Shown: positions 42,184-51,719, numbered from the stretch's first letter. The stretch: 64,000 nt of DNA from an uncultured Trichococcus sp. (GCF_963667775.1 NZ_OY764015.1:1443168-1507167); one strand, 5' to 3'. Numbers and translations are program-made. The notes: generated from the letters alone by a model not told the origin.

Positions 42184-45093
42184 TTACCTTCCAAAACACT
42201 CATACAATTCCTCAGCCAACTTCGTGCTTTCCAGCCTGATGAAGCTGGCATCATTTGTTTGATTGCCGAGAACATCGATGCTTCCGTACCAAACAACTTT
42301 GCAATCAATAAGAACACATTTTGGTCCAGTAGCGTCTTGTTGCTGCACGTCGATTCCTTTGTCTGCCAATGATGCAAGCAGCAGCATCCGGTTGGAGCGA
42401 TGTTGGGGATTGGCAATACTGTCAGCATTCTTCGTCATTACGCTGACCGTGACTGTTTCCAGGATGCGCGGTTTGATGGTATTCAGGAATGTCGCCACTG
42501 TTTTGCCGGCCAGAGCAGGACTGACCATCATAACCTCACTCTTGGCAGACAACAAATCCCGCTTCAGTTCGTCGGCGTAATCCTTTCCGGTATACATCAA
42601 ACTGCGGCCGCCCGCTTCCTGATCCGCCAGTTCGACCGAATAGCCGATGCCGGTATAGCCCGTCTGCCGCTTGCGGTACATCCGCTCGAGCACCGGAACG
42701 TGGACATCGACATAATCGTAGATGCGGACCTCGGTTTTACCTTCGTAGAGACGATGCAGGCGTCCGGCGTATTGGTGCAGCCGGCCCTTCCAGGAAATCG
42801 GCATCGCCAAGAAGAGCGTATCCAGGCGCGGTTCATCGAATCCTTCGCCGATGAACGAACCGGTAGAAATGATTGTAAGCGGTCGATTTATCGGCGCTTC
42901 ACGGATTTCCCGCAGCTTTTCTAGTTCTGTCTTCCTACCCAGCCCACCCGTAACCGCCACCACATCAGGGATTTCCTCTCGCAGCAGCTCTTCCAGCCGT
43001 TTCACATGCGCCACACGTTCCGTCAGGATAATGGCGTTCCTGCCCTCGCGGTAGTTTTTGATGATATCCGCAACCAATTTGCTGTTACGCTCTTCATTCT
43101 CAAAAATCTGTTGATAAACTTGTTGTAGGGACATGTCCTGCCGGATTGTCGGATCGAACGCTGTGAATTGCATCCTTACTTTGTGGTCGAACAGCCTTGC
43201 CTTCGCTTGTTTCTTCGCATTATCCTTGTAACGGATCGGACCGCACTGCATATAGACGATTGGCTGCAGCCCATCCTTCCGGGTTGGTGTTGCCGTCAAG
43301 CCATAGACGTACTTAGCTGGCGTTGCCTGCAAAGCTTGCTCAAAACTGACCGCAGACAGATGGTGGCACTCATCCACGATGACCATACCGTAATCCTGGA
43401 GGCATTCGTGGACTTCACCTTTGTGGTAAAGGGATTGCAGCAAAGCAATGTCTATCTTTTGGGTCAGCTTTTTCTTTCCGCCTCCCAACTGCCCGACCAG
43501 CTTTTTGGCTTCCTTTTCGTTCTCGGTATCCGGGAAATCGAGGAATGCTTGGATTTTCTCCTGCCACATACTGACCAGACTCATTTTGTTCACGACAATC
43601 AAGGTGTTCACTTTCTTCTCGGCGATGATGTTCAATGCGCACACCGTTTTGCCGAACGCCGTCGTCCCGCAGAGAATCCCGTTGTCGTGCACAAGCAGAT
43701 TGGCCACCGCTTTTTCCTGTTCCGGCCACAACTTTCCTTTGAAATCCACACGTAATGCATCCCCACTGACGGTATCATCTGTCACCGAGACAGGAATATC
43801 CAAAGATTCAAACAACGCCATCACTTTTTCTCTATACCCGCGCGGCAGCCCAATATATTGCGCATCCTCCGCGCCGCATGAAATCAAGCGGGTAATATTA
43901 TGGGTGGACATCCGACTGGCTTGCGCTTGGTAGAACGCAGGGTTGTGAAAGACCGCCATCCTCTTCAAATGACTCAACGCTTGCTCCGTCAATCCAGCTT
44001 TTTCGATATAGACCCGATTGGCAAGAGTGATTTTCACTAGATCCGGAAAATCTGCTCTTGTCAGAACGATTTCCTTCTTTTTCCACGGCTTTAGCCCTTC
44101 GCTTGCCTCAGCGTTTTCGAAAAAATCTTCCGCCCCGTTTTGCGTCTGCAGTTTCTCCAGGAGTGATGAGACAGCATCAGCCGGTATTCTCTTGATTCCT
44201 GCCAAATAAGCCCACTGATCCTCATAAGACTGGAACGACTCATCGATAAATTCGCTGTTCCCATGCAGGCGCGCCGCTTTCTGCAGCGGTAAAGCGATCA
44301 GATTACCGAACCCGCCTTTCGGAAGGATGTCCTGATTCGGAAAGAGCCGATCGAAGGACGACATCTTGATTTCGTGCCTACGATTCATGGCCGCAGTCAA
44401 CAGCGCAGTTCCCAATTCCCTGGAAGTCTTCGCAAGCACGGCATCCTCAAAGAAGAACCACACATGCGCCCCATTGCCGGATTGCGAGCATTCGATACTC
44501 ACTGGGATTTCAAGTTCCTTGCACACATCCCGCAGCACTTCGGCATCCCTTTGCCATTCCCCTTTATCCAAATCGATCGCCAAAAAGTGACAACTGTCAT
44601 CCAGACAAATCGGGAAAACGCCTGCAATCATACCATCAACCCCCCGCAGATGATGATCGACAACCCGTTCATCAAACGGCGCATACTCCCCATCCCCCGG
44701 CTTCCGTTCCCAAGGCTTGGATTTCATCGGACCGTAAACCATCTTTCCTTGCTTCTTGTTGAAATACTTGTGCGCGAACACATCCTCTCGACCTTTGAAA
44801 AGCGACATGAAAAGACGGATTTTTTCGGAAGGAGGAGAGAATTTATTAAGAGTTGGAACGGGCTTTTCTTCTGGCTCAGTATTGGACTTTCCTATGGCTA
44901 GAGTAGGACTGTTGGCAGACTTGGATTTGAGATAATCACCAGAAGTAGCCTCCACAAGAGATACTTCTGCCTGTTTAAGTGCGAATTCCAACAATGAAAT
45001 ACGTTCCTTGAGCAATTGGTTCTCTTGCAGCAACAGTTGATACTTTTTGGATAAATTTTCTGGGTCCATGGCAGCTCCCCCACTCCTATTCAT
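42184..45093 (-). CDS. Primase-helicase of TOTE conflict-system type, with C-terminal PLD-like domain
   Basis: 969 residues. After a coiled coil (about 10-50) comes an archaeo-eukaryotic primase-like domain at about 90-290: DSCHFLAIDLDKGEW has the metal DxD, IECSQSGNGAHVWFFF the catalytic SGxGxHxW. Then an SF2 helicase at about 450-800 with GTTAFGKT (Walker A), VIVDECHH (DExH), GLTATPTRKDG, IISTGSFIGEGFDEPRL and QYAGRLHRLYEG. The last 110 residues resemble a phospholipase-D half (VLIDCKVVWYGSIDVLG) but the usual His before Lys is Pro. Proteins with this order are known from TOTE conflict systems and as stand-alone helicases. It shares its cassette with the PIN/ImmA/XRE genes. Confidence 0.9.
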   Translation of the reverse strand: MNRSGGAAMDPENLSKKYQLLLQENQLLKERISLLEFALKQAEVSLVEATSGDYLKSKSANSPTLAIGKSNTEPEEKPVPTLNKFSPPSEKIRLFMSLFKGREDVFAHKYFNKKQGKMVYGPMKSKPWERKPGDGEYAPFDERVVDHHLRGVDGMIAGVFPICLDDSCHFLAIDLDKGEWQRDAEVLRDVCKELEIPVSIECSQSGNGAHVWFFFEDAVLAKTSRELGTALLTAAMNRRHEIKMSSFDRLFPNQDILPKGGFGNLIALPLQKAARLHGNSEFIDESFQSYEDQWAYLAGIKRIPADAVSSLLEKLQTQNGAEDFFENAEASEGLKPWKKKEIVLTRADFPDLVKITLANRVYIEKAGLTEQALSHLKRMAVFHNPAFYQAQASRMSTHNITRLISCGAEDAQYIGLPRGYREKVMALFESLDIPVSVTDDTVSGDALRVDFKGKLWPEQEKAVANLLVHDNGILCGTTAFGKTVCALNIIAEKKVNTLIVVNKMSLVSMWQEKIQAFLDFPDTENEKEAKKLVGQLGGGKKKLTQKIDIALLQSLYHKGEVHECLQDYGMVIVDECHHLSAVSFEQALQATPAKYVYGLTATPTRKDGLQPIVYMQCGPIRYKDNAKKQAKARLFDHKVRMQFTAFDPTIRQDMSLQQVYQQIFENEERNSKLVADIIKNYREGRNAIILTERVAHVKRLEELLREEIPDVVAVTGGLGRKTELEKLREIREAPINRPLTIISTGSFIGEGFDEPRLDTLFLAMPISWKGRLHQYAGRLHRLYEGKTEVRIYDYVDVHVPVLERMYRKRQTGYTGIGYSVELADQEAGGRSLMYTGKDYADELKRDLLSAKSEVMMVSPALAGKTVATFLNTIKPRILETVTVSVMTKNADSIANPQHRSNRMLLLASLADKGIDVQQQDATGPKCVLIDCKVVWYGSIDVLGNQTNDASFIRLESTKLAEELYECFGR

Positions 45094-45187
45094 TCTTTAA
45101 AAGAGAACAAAACTAAACATTGGTTTCATTTCTTTTTTTCTTATCATACAGTGTCACCACTACTTCCGCCACTAATTTCCAAATCAA

Positions 45188-45216
45188 AAAAAGCCGAGAA
45201 TTATTATTCCTCGACT
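45188..45216 (-). terminator. Terminator of the XRE-ImmA-PIN operon
   Basis: CGAG/CTCG-containing hairpin with an AT-rich loop followed on the minus strand by TTTTTTT; overlaps the 3' end of the PIN gene. Confidence 0.6.
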
Positions 45217-45845
45217 GTATCTAAACGTTCATTCAATTGCTTAAGTTTCTGAATTTGATTCGAGTCTTCCACAATGATCGTCTTGTAAAAATTGCGTACC
45301 AATTTGCGACTGCCTACATTTTGTTGAATGCAGTAGACACAGAAATCTTCTGCTGAATCTTGTATGATCAGTTCATCTGTATCCTCAAATGAAATCCGAT
45401 AATCCTCCGTTACAACAACTGTCCGTATATCAAAATCATTACTGCAAATGATTCCCGCATTTATCATCATGCAGGCGGCAATAGTCGCAATTTCTCCTAA
45501 ATTCGATACCGTTTTAGGGCGCTTACCCACTTTTATCCTTTGCAGATTCATGCGGTGAAATGCGTCTTTAACATCATTTAGTCGCTGCTGATAAATTTCC
45601 TGCTCGATTGGTGATAATGATGAGGCAGATTTCGGATCAAAAAAGATCCATTCTCCACTGGCAATTAACTCATCAACAGCCTTCTTAACTGAAGGAAACA
45701 GCAACTCATTGTAGACTTCCTTGTGGATATAGACATTGTGATAGAGTTCGTTTATCCACTCAAATACGTTAGCATTTTTAAAATCGGCAGCAAAAATGAT
45801 CATATTTGAATCGACGAACACCTTATCGCTGCGATCATTCATCAT
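45204..45845 (-). CDS. PIN-domain-like protein, possible RNase toxin
   Basis: About 213 residues. VFVDSNMIIFAADF at the N-terminus, a central NLGEIATIAACMMINAG and IICSNDFDIRTVV give the Asp, Glu and Asp-Asp acidic residues of the PIN nuclease fold. The last 60 residues go beyond the fold and are charged. It overlaps the ImmA/IrrE gene by about ten bases and the two ATGs near 45845/45842 are the likely starts. In operons with an XRE protein and an ImmA-type protease such nucleases are thought to be toxins held by the first gene. The activity has not been shown for this set. Confidence 0.75.
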   Translation of the reverse strand: MMNDRSDKVFVDSNMIIFAADFKNANVFEWINELYHNVYIHKEVYNELLFPSVKKAVDELIASGEWIFFDPKSASSLSPIEQEIYQQRLNDVKDAFHRMNLQRIKVGKRPKTVSNLGEIATIAACMMINAGIICSNDFDIRTVVVTEDYRISFEDTDELIIQDSAEDFCVYCIQQNVGSRKLVRNFYKTIIVEDSNQIQKLKQLNERLDTVEE

Positions 45846-46590
45846 CAAAATCCATTTCTTCAATCAAATTTTGCCTTTCCTTCCAATAAGCCTCTGATTG
45901 TTCTGGGTCCGTATGCTTCAGCAGGTTTGCCGCAACCTCCAAATTGATTTCTTTTGCTGTCAGTAATCGGGATACTTCTCTGGACAAAGCGCTGAATTGG
46001 ATAAAACGATTCGGCTTATCCAGCACACTCGGAGAAATGTCCAATGCGTCCCGCGCGGTTACCCAATCATTTTCGGTCCTTTGGGAAAGAGCTTTTGGAA
46101 ACCTTTTGCCCAACTCCTGTAATCTTCTAACCACAGCTTGATATGGCATAGAAGAAATATCCGCGATCCTTATGACGGATACTTCATTAGTTTCATCCAA
46201 CTTTTCTATCATCTTTTCAACCAACCGCTTTGGGAGCATCACCGCGGCAGCAAAATGGTCCGCTGCTCGTTCATGATCAAAATCGGGAATTTCCGCAAGC
46301 GGAATTTCCCCTGATTCATATTGAAGATGCCATAATTCGTGAGCAGCACTATAATATCTCAATCGCAAGGCTTGGTTCGTATTGATCGCAATGAAGTGCT
46401 TATCCAAAAAACGAACCGCTGCTCCAAAGTATTCGGGATCGTCCACAATCTGGTATACGACAAAAGCCTTTTCCGATAATAGCTGTTCAATGTCACTACC
46501 CAGAAAAAGTTCACTTCCAACCGAATCGTTCAAAAATTCAGTTGCATACTGCTCGGCTACAATTTCAGAAATTTGTCTACTATTTATCAT
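45835..46590 (-). CDS. ImmA/IrrE-family metallopeptidase
   Basis: 251 residues. The zinc-site motif is AAHELWHLQYESG (HExxH) with a downstream ERAADHFAAAVMLPKRLVE holding the third ligand Glu, and a preceding FIAINTNQALRLRYYSA, the regular ImmA order. ImmA proteases cut XRE-type repressors to release genes after a stress signal. The second half (SVIRIADISSMPYQAVVRRLQ) has a helix-turn-helix-like pattern. It starts five bases after the XRE gene, with AGAGGTAG upstream, and overlaps the PIN gene. It most likely targets the XRE protein of this operon. Confidence 0.9.
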   Translation of the reverse strand: MINSRQISEIVAEQYATEFLNDSVGSELFLGSDIEQLLSEKAFVVYQIVDDPEYFGAAVRFLDKHFIAINTNQALRLRYYSAAHELWHLQYESGEIPLAEIPDFDHERAADHFAAAVMLPKRLVEKMIEKLDETNEVSVIRIADISSMPYQAVVRRLQELGKRFPKALSQRTENDWVTARDALDISPSVLDKPNRFIQFSALSREVSRLLTAKEINLEVAANLLKHTDPEQSEAYWKERQNLIEEMDFDDE

Positions 46591-46595
46591 TTTAG

Positions 46596-46931
46596 CTACC
46601 TCTGCTCCACGGCCAGTTGAGCAAAATGTTCAACGTCAAGCAATAATTGTGCCAGGCCGCGTTCGCCGTCCTCTGTGGTAACTTTCCCGCGCAAAGAATA
46701 AACCAACTCGTCTGCTTTAACGTCTTCGGAGCTTGCCAGTTCGACAATCGATTTACCCGTAATTTCTGCCATTTTTGCTATATGGATCGGCTGAAGTTTT
46801 CTTTCGCCATTAAACAATTGGCTGATTAAGGACGGAGCAACACCCATTCTATCAGCTAACCAGGCTTGCGTTCGCTGATTTTCCGCCAACCAATTTTTTA
46901 CATTCATCAACGTATTCTCATCACTTCTCAT
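46596..46931 (-). CDS. XRE-family repressor, first gene of the XRE-ImmA-PIN operon
   Basis: 111 residues. Helix-turn-helix QRTQAWLADRMGVAPSLISQL at about 19-40 with LFNGERKLQPIHIAKMAEITG following. The C-terminal 45 residues (SLRGKVTTEDGERGLAQLL) may contact the protease or toxin. GGAGGGG precedes the ATG. Several inverted repeats overlie its promoter, so it very likely represses the operon and responds to the ImmA-type protease. Confidence 0.9.
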   Translation of the reverse strand: MRSDENTLMNVKNWLAENQRTQAWLADRMGVAPSLISQLFNGERKLQPIHIAKMAEITGKSIVELASSEDVKADELVYSLRGKVTTEDGERGLAQLLLDVEHFAQLAVEQR

Positions 46932-46959
46932 CGGTAATCCCCTCCTGCTTTCACCTGTC

Positions 46960-47013
46960 AGTATATCACCATTTGTGATTGTTCACAAATTAAATCACTT
47001 ATTTTTGTGAACA
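46960..47013 (-). promoter_or_regulatory. Promoter and operators of the XRE-ImmA-PIN operon
   Basis: Minus-strand TTGTGA (46983-46988) and TATACT (46960-46965), 17-base spacing. Inverted repeats: TGTTCACAAA (46980-46989) with TTTGTGAACA (47004-47013), and ATCAC-5-GTGAT (46965-46979) inside the spacer. Confidence 0.85.
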
Positions 47014-47045
47014 TTAATATACCTGGATAAGATAAGCCGACCAAA

Positions 47046-47215
47046 CGGTTACCGCCGGGCAGAGGTCCTCCCGCCGGAGGTGAGCCTCTCAAAAGATTAT
47101 CACCTCCGACTACCGCGGTTTCGCCGAAGTTCGGCCGCCCTCAATGCAGCCTCCTCCGGTCAGTATTCGCTCACCGAAGATGATCTCGCTGGCACCTTGC
47201 TTTTCTCCGATAACG
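47046..47215 (+). repeat. Single hairpin-repeat unit
   Basis: GCCGGGCAGAGG..CCGCCGGAGG, AGATTATCACCTCCGACTACC, GTTTCGCCGAAGTTCGGCCGCC and CTCCTCCGGTCAGTATTCGCTCACCGAAG; the fourth hairpin is reduced. Confidence 0.85.
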
Positions 47216-47222
47216 GAAGCCC

Positions 47223-48005
47223 TCAATACCCCTGCGCTATATCCCTATCATAGATGGCGTCGGCGGTGCGGAGGCCGTCGTCCCACCAGTTGCGGAGGAT
47301 GTTGTCGAGATAGGCGTAGGATTTTGCGCCGTAGCGGCCGGCCCGCATGAATGCGTACGACAGGATTTCTTCATCGCCGAAATACCGGACCCATTGCTGC
47401 AGGCCTTCGTGGATATGGGCAGTGTATGGCGTTTGGGTTCCAAAATGGGCGATCCATTTTTCGCGCCAGTAGTTGAAGTCGTTTTTCTGATTTTTCGCTG
47501 TTATATTTAATTTATTATCATCTTCATCCTCTTCAAAAGAATTATTTTTTTGATTGTTGTTTGTAACGCTGTTCTTATTAGCGGTATGTTTCGCCATAGC
47601 AGACGGATCCGTCGGCTGGTATCCCCTAGCTTCAAAATCAGGCAACGGCTTTGCGGGCTCCGTTGCCTTTTTTGTCGGTTTAGTTTGGTCTGTTGTTATT
47701 ATTTTATTGATCACATACAAATTGTTGGTGAACTTTCCTTCAGGTGTTGCATGCTTTTCAATAACGATGTAGCCTTTTTCGATCAGGCATTTTCTGTGCT
47801 TATGGAAGCGTTCCTTGCCGAAATTCAGATCGTGGCACATCAGCTCCACAGACGGATAAGCCGTATCGCCGCTCCCTGCATAGGATGCGATGTAACAATA
47901 AATCGCCTTAGCTTCAGCCGTTAGCTCCGTATCCTTCATCACAAATTTCGCAATCGTTCCGTAGCCCATACAAAAAATATCAATCTCGTTCGTCATATCT
48001 GTCAT
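47223..48005 (-). CDS. DnaD-like replication protein with N-terminal helix-turn-helix
   Basis: 260 residues. The first 90 residues hold a winged helix-turn-helix of the type seen in phage and plasmid replication proteins (TAEAKAIYCYIASYAGSGD, then YPSVELMCHDLNFGKERFHKHR). A low-complexity linker of Asn, Asp and Glu follows, then a DnaD-type end (GLQQWVRYFGDEEILSYAFM and SYAYLDNILRNWWDDGLRTA, the YxxxIxxxW signature). Such proteins load helicase or guide replication restart. No DnaC-type loader or other phage gene is near, so this is a lone gene, possibly all that remains of a mobile element. The start may be 48005 or the ATG three codons later. Confidence 0.85.
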   Translation of the reverse strand: MTDMTNEIDIFCMGYGTIAKFVMKDTELTAEAKAIYCYIASYAGSGDTAYPSVELMCHDLNFGKERFHKHRKCLIEKGYIVIEKHATPEGKFTNNLYVINKIITTDQTKPTKKATEPAKPLPDFEARGYQPTDPSAMAKHTANKNSVTNNNQKNNSFEEDEDDNKLNITAKNQKNDFNYWREKWIAHFGTQTPYTAHIHEGLQQWVRYFGDEEILSYAFMRAGRYGAKSYAYLDNILRNWWDDGLRTADAIYDRDIAQGY

Positions 48006-48177
48006 CCTGATCCCTGCTTCCGTTTATGATATTTGCAGAATCGGCAGCGGTATCTCCGCATTCGATTCTTGCCTTCATCATAAAAGACGGAGGACGGATA
48101 ATGATGTGTAACCTCTCCAGTGATATTTCTGACTCGCAGAATAAGTTGCTTTGTTTTTCGATAACATTTTGCGAATG

Positions 48178-48925
48178 GACGCTTTGCCGGAGAACAGTAT
48201 TCAAAAAGGCGATCACCTCCGACCACCGCGGCTTCGCCGGAGTAAGGCCTCGCACCACGCCCTCTCCTCCGGCGAACATTCGCTCTCCGGAGTTCATTTC
48301 GGTGGCGCTGTCTATCTTTCGATGAACGACGCTCTTATCGGAGCTGGCATCTTCCTACGGTAAGGGGCTGTTCTGCCGGAGGAGGAGATACCAAAAGATC
48401 ATCACCTCCGACCACCGCGGCTTCGCCGGAGTACGGCCTCGCACAATGTCCTCTCCTCCGGCGAACATTCGCTCGCAGGAGTTAATTTCGGTGGCGCTGT
48501 CTATCTTTCGATGAACGACGCTCTTATCGGAGCTGGCATCTTCCTACGGTAAGGGGCTGTTCTGCCGGAGGAGGAGATACCAAAAGATCATCACCTCCGA
48601 CCACCGCGGCTTCGCCGGAGTACGGCCTCGCACAATGTCCTCTCCTCCGGCGAACATTCGCTCGCAGGAGGAGAGCTCGCCGGCGCAGTCTGTCTTCCGA
48701 TGAGCACCCCGCTCATCGGAGCTGACGGTTTCCTCCGGTTAGGGCTCTTTCGCCGGAGGAGGATCTCCAAAAAGACTATTACCTCCGACCACCGCGGCTT
48801 CGCCGGAGTTCGGCCTCCGAAAAATAGCTCACCTCCGGCCAGCTTGCGCTAGTCGGAGGTGAGCTATTTTATGCGTATTTTCTTCCGACGAGCACCCTGC
48901 TCATCGGAGCTGGCGGCCCCAGCAG
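48178..48925 (+). repeat. Array of four hairpin-repeat units, period 188-189 bases
   Basis: The core ATCACCTCCGACCACCGCGG begins at about 48212, 48401, 48590 and (with ATT) 48778. The two middle units are almost identical over their full length, which points to recent duplication. The last unit has a longer third hairpin, AATAGCTCACCTCCGG..GGAGGTGAGCTATT (48831-48870), which could serve as a terminator for the gene at 48945. Confidence 0.93.
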
Positions 48926-48944
48926 CCTCAGCTGCCTACAGACA

Positions 48945-50144
48945 TTATCCAGCCAACCCACTATAATTCATCGCAACCGCCACAAACATCTGCACCCCGA
49001 TAATAAAGCTGTCCTCATCCAGCGCGAACTTGGGATGGTGATGCGGGTAGTCGTAGCATTTTTCGGCGTTTCCCGCGCCGATCCAGATATAGGTTGCCGG
49101 CACGATATCTGAGAATGCGGAGAAATCCTCGCCGCCGAGCATCGGCGGCAACTGGGTAATCTTTCCGGGGAACAGTTCCTCGGCGATAGCCTGGACGATC
49201 TGCGTCGTCGCTTCATTGTTGTACACGGCGCTGTAGCCGTACAGGTAGTCCAACTGATACGTCGCACCGTAGGCATCGCAAGTGGCTTTGGCGGCACGCT
49301 CGATTTCCTCCGCGATCATCAGCCGATCGCCCTTATCGTTCGTGCGCACACTGCCGGCCAGGAAAGCCGTGTCGGGAATGACGTTCAGGGCGTTCGGAGA
49401 TCCCGCTTGGAAAACGGTATTCGAGATGACACCCGCATGCATCGGATCCATTTTCCGGGAAATGATCGTCTGGATCTTCGCGAGAATCTGACTGCCGATG
49501 ATGATCGGATCGATGCTTGTATGCGGAAAGGCTGCATGACCCCCTTTCCCATAAATCGTCAATTCGTACAGATCGGAATTGCCGGAGTTCGGACCCGGCT
49601 TGATGTCGATCGTCCCCAACGGTATCGTCGAGAACAGATGGTGCCCATAGATGAAATCGAAGTCATCGAACAGGCCGGTGGCGACCATCTCTTTGGCGCC
49701 GCCGGGAGGGGTTTCTTCGGCATGCTGGAAAATGCTGTAGACCTCGCCGGCCAATTCGTCGGCATGTTCGGCCAAAAACTGGGTCGCGACCATCAGAATC
49801 GCGGTGTGTCCGTCGTGTCCGCAGGCATGCATCTTGCCGTCCACCGTCGAGCGGAAGTCTAGTTCGTCCCGCTGTTCCTGAACCGGCAGCGCATCAATGT
49901 CGGCGCGCAAGCCGATTTTCTTGCCGGGCTTGGCCCCGGTTATTTTCACCAACACGGATGTCGCAGTCGGCCGGGTCACCTCGACGTTCGCCAGCTTAGA
50001 CATTTCGTCATAGATGAATTGGCTCGTCTCGTACTCCTGGAACGACAATTCCGGATGCTGATGCAGGTGACGGCGGTAGGCGATGACCTGCTCCTTGCGG
50101 GCGGCAAGCTCCTCCAGCCATTCTTTTTTCAATAGATTCTCCAT
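48945..50144 (-). CDS. M20-family amidohydrolase (N-acyl amino acid / aminoacyl-glutamate hydrolase)
   Basis: 399 residues. Metal-binding residues are in GLRADIDALPVQ and HACGHDGHTAIL, with FQHAEETPPGGAKEM and a late PPMLGGEDFSAF; the dimerisation domain lies in the middle (GPNSGNSDLYELTIYGKGGHAAFPH). This is the amidase branch of M20 (AmaA/AbgA-like) that removes acyl or aminobenzoyl groups from amino acids. The AbgT transporter gene lies 45 bases upstream, so the pair probably takes up and splits N-acylated amino acids or p-aminobenzoyl-glutamate. GGAGACC-type ribosome site before the ATG. Confidence 0.93.
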   Translation of the reverse strand: MENLLKKEWLEELAARKEQVIAYRRHLHQHPELSFQEYETSQFIYDEMSKLANVEVTRPTATSVLVKITGAKPGKKIGLRADIDALPVQEQRDELDFRSTVDGKMHACGHDGHTAILMVATQFLAEHADELAGEVYSIFQHAEETPPGGAKEMVATGLFDDFDFIYGHHLFSTIPLGTIDIKPGPNSGNSDLYELTIYGKGGHAAFPHTSIDPIIIGSQILAKIQTIISRKMDPMHAGVISNTVFQAGSPNALNVIPDTAFLAGSVRTNDKGDRLMIAEEIERAAKATCDAYGATYQLDYLYGYSAVYNNEATTQIVQAIAEELFPGKITQLPPMLGGEDFSAFSDIVPATYIWIGAGNAEKCYDYPHHHPKFALDEDSFIIGVQMFVAVAMNYSGLAG

Positions 50145-50189
50145 AGTGGTCTCCTTTCCGAATGAAACAAAACTTAAAAGGCAGGCAGC

Positions 50190-51719
50190 CTAGCCTTGCA
50201 GAAATACCGGGCTGTCCGGTCCCAGCGGCAAGCCCAACAAGTACCAGCCGATCAGGATCAGCGTCCAGACGATGCCGATGCCGACCGAGTACGGAAGCGT
50301 GTTGGCCATCAAGGTCCCGATGCCGGCTTTTTTGTCGTAGCGCTGGATCGTCGCCAACAGGATCGGCATATAGGCGATCATCGGCGTCAAGGAATTGGTG
50401 ATCGAATCGCCGATCCGGTAAGCCATCTGCGTGAAAGCCGGATGGAAATCCAACAGCATGAACATCGGCACAAAAATCGGCGCCAACAACGCCCATTTGG
50501 AACTGGCGCTGCCGATGAACAGGTTGATGAACGACGTCAACAGGATGAAGCCGACGATCAGCACAATGCCGTTCGCGTTCTGCAGCAGTTCCGCGCCTTT
50601 GACGGCGATGACGGTACCGAGGTTGCTCCAGGCGAAGAAGGCCATCATCTGAGCGGCGAAAAAGACGATGACGATGAAATTGCCCATCGATGACATCGAC
50701 TTCGTCAGCATTTTCGAAAAATCATGGGAATTTTTGATCGAGCCGGCTTTCCAACCGTAGACCAAGCCCGGCACGAAGAACACGAGCGTAATGATGATCC
50801 CGACGCCACTCATCAGCGGCGAAGCGTTCACCAGGCTGCCCGTTTCGGCATTGCGCAAAAGCCCATTTGCCGGAACACTCCCCAGCAGCAACAGCGCAAG
50901 GAAAGCGAAAAAGCTCCCGTTCGCCCATTTCAGCGCCGTCTTCTCGACAGCGGAAATCTCTTTTTTCGTAACCTCAAGCGTACCCTCTTCCGGCACATAT
51001 TCACCCAACTGAGGGAAGGTGAATTTCTTCAGGATCCAATAGATGACCACCAGCAGCACCGGCGTCGAAAAAGCGATGAAGTAATAGTTCATCAAGACGT
51101 TCAGCTGCAGATTCGGATCGATCAGCGCGGCAGCCGGTTCGGTGAAAGCGAACACCAAAGCGTCCGACATCCCCGGAATCAGGTTCGCCGCAAACGCCGC
51201 AAGCGGGGCAACGTAACCCACAATCGCACCGGCAACCGGATGCAGCCCCATCTTCAGGAAGATCATGGCGGCTAGCGGCGGCATCACAATCGGCGCCGCG
51301 TCCCCGGCAACATTGCCCAGGATCCCCACAAAGATGATCATCCAGATGACCGTCTGTTTCGGCGCTTTTTCCACCAACGACGTCAGCAACACTTCAAAAT
51401 AGCCCGACTGTTCGGCCAAGCCGATCCCCAGCATAACCACCAAAACCAGTCCCAAAGCAGGGAAAGATTTGAAATTATTGACGGCTTCGACAAGGATCCG
51501 CACCAGGCTTTCCTTGTTCAAGAGATTTTCCACCCGGATCAGCTCCTGCGTCGCCGGGCTGAGCACTTCCACGCCCATCGCCGAAAAAATCCACGAAGCC
51601 GCCAAAATCACACCACTCAGAATCACAAAAATGATGACCGGATCAGGCATCTTATTCCCGCTCCGCTCGATCCAACTCAAAAACCTGCTCACCCAACCAA
51701 CCTTCTTTTCCTCACTCAA
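50190..51719 (-). CDS. AbgT-family transporter
   Basis: About 509 residues with twelve or so membrane segments. Conserved stretches include ERSGNKMPDPVIIFVILSG, GNVAGDAAPIVMPPLAAMIF, GMSDALVFAFTEPAA and INLFIGSASSKWALLAPIFVPM. AbgT proteins carry p-aminobenzoyl-glutamate and related compounds, and some pump out sulfonamides. The TTG at 51719 is chosen since GGGAGGA stands at the proper distance; the frame extends to 51734 with no such site. Cotranscribed with the M20 hydrolase. Confidence 0.93.
   Translation of the reverse strand: MSEEKKVGWVSRFLSWIERSGNKMPDPVIIFVILSGVILAASWIFSAMGVEVLSPATQELIRVENLLNKESLVRILVEAVNNFKSFPALGLVLVVMLGIGLAEQSGYFEVLLTSLVEKAPKQTVIWMIIFVGILGNVAGDAAPIVMPPLAAMIFLKMGLHPVAGAIVGYVAPLAAFAANLIPGMSDALVFAFTEPAAALIDPNLQLNVLMNYYFIAFSTPVLLVVIYWILKKFTFPQLGEYVPEEGTLEVTKKEISAVEKTALKWANGSFFAFLALLLLGSVPANGLLRNAETGSLVNASPLMSGVGIIITLVFFVPGLVYGWKAGSIKNSHDFSKMLTKSMSSMGNFIVIVFFAAQMMAFFAWSNLGTVIAVKGAELLQNANGIVLIVGFILLTSFINLFIGSASSKWALLAPIFVPMFMLLDFHPAFTQMAYRIGDSITNSLTPMIAYMPILLATIQRYDKKAGIGTLMANTLPYSVGIGIVWTLILIGWYLLGLPLGPDSPVFLQG

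Noticed and set aside
42184-48005. Prophage
   Set aside because: XRE, ImmA and DnaD-like genes are common in phages, but no integrase, capsid, terminase or lysis gene is present.
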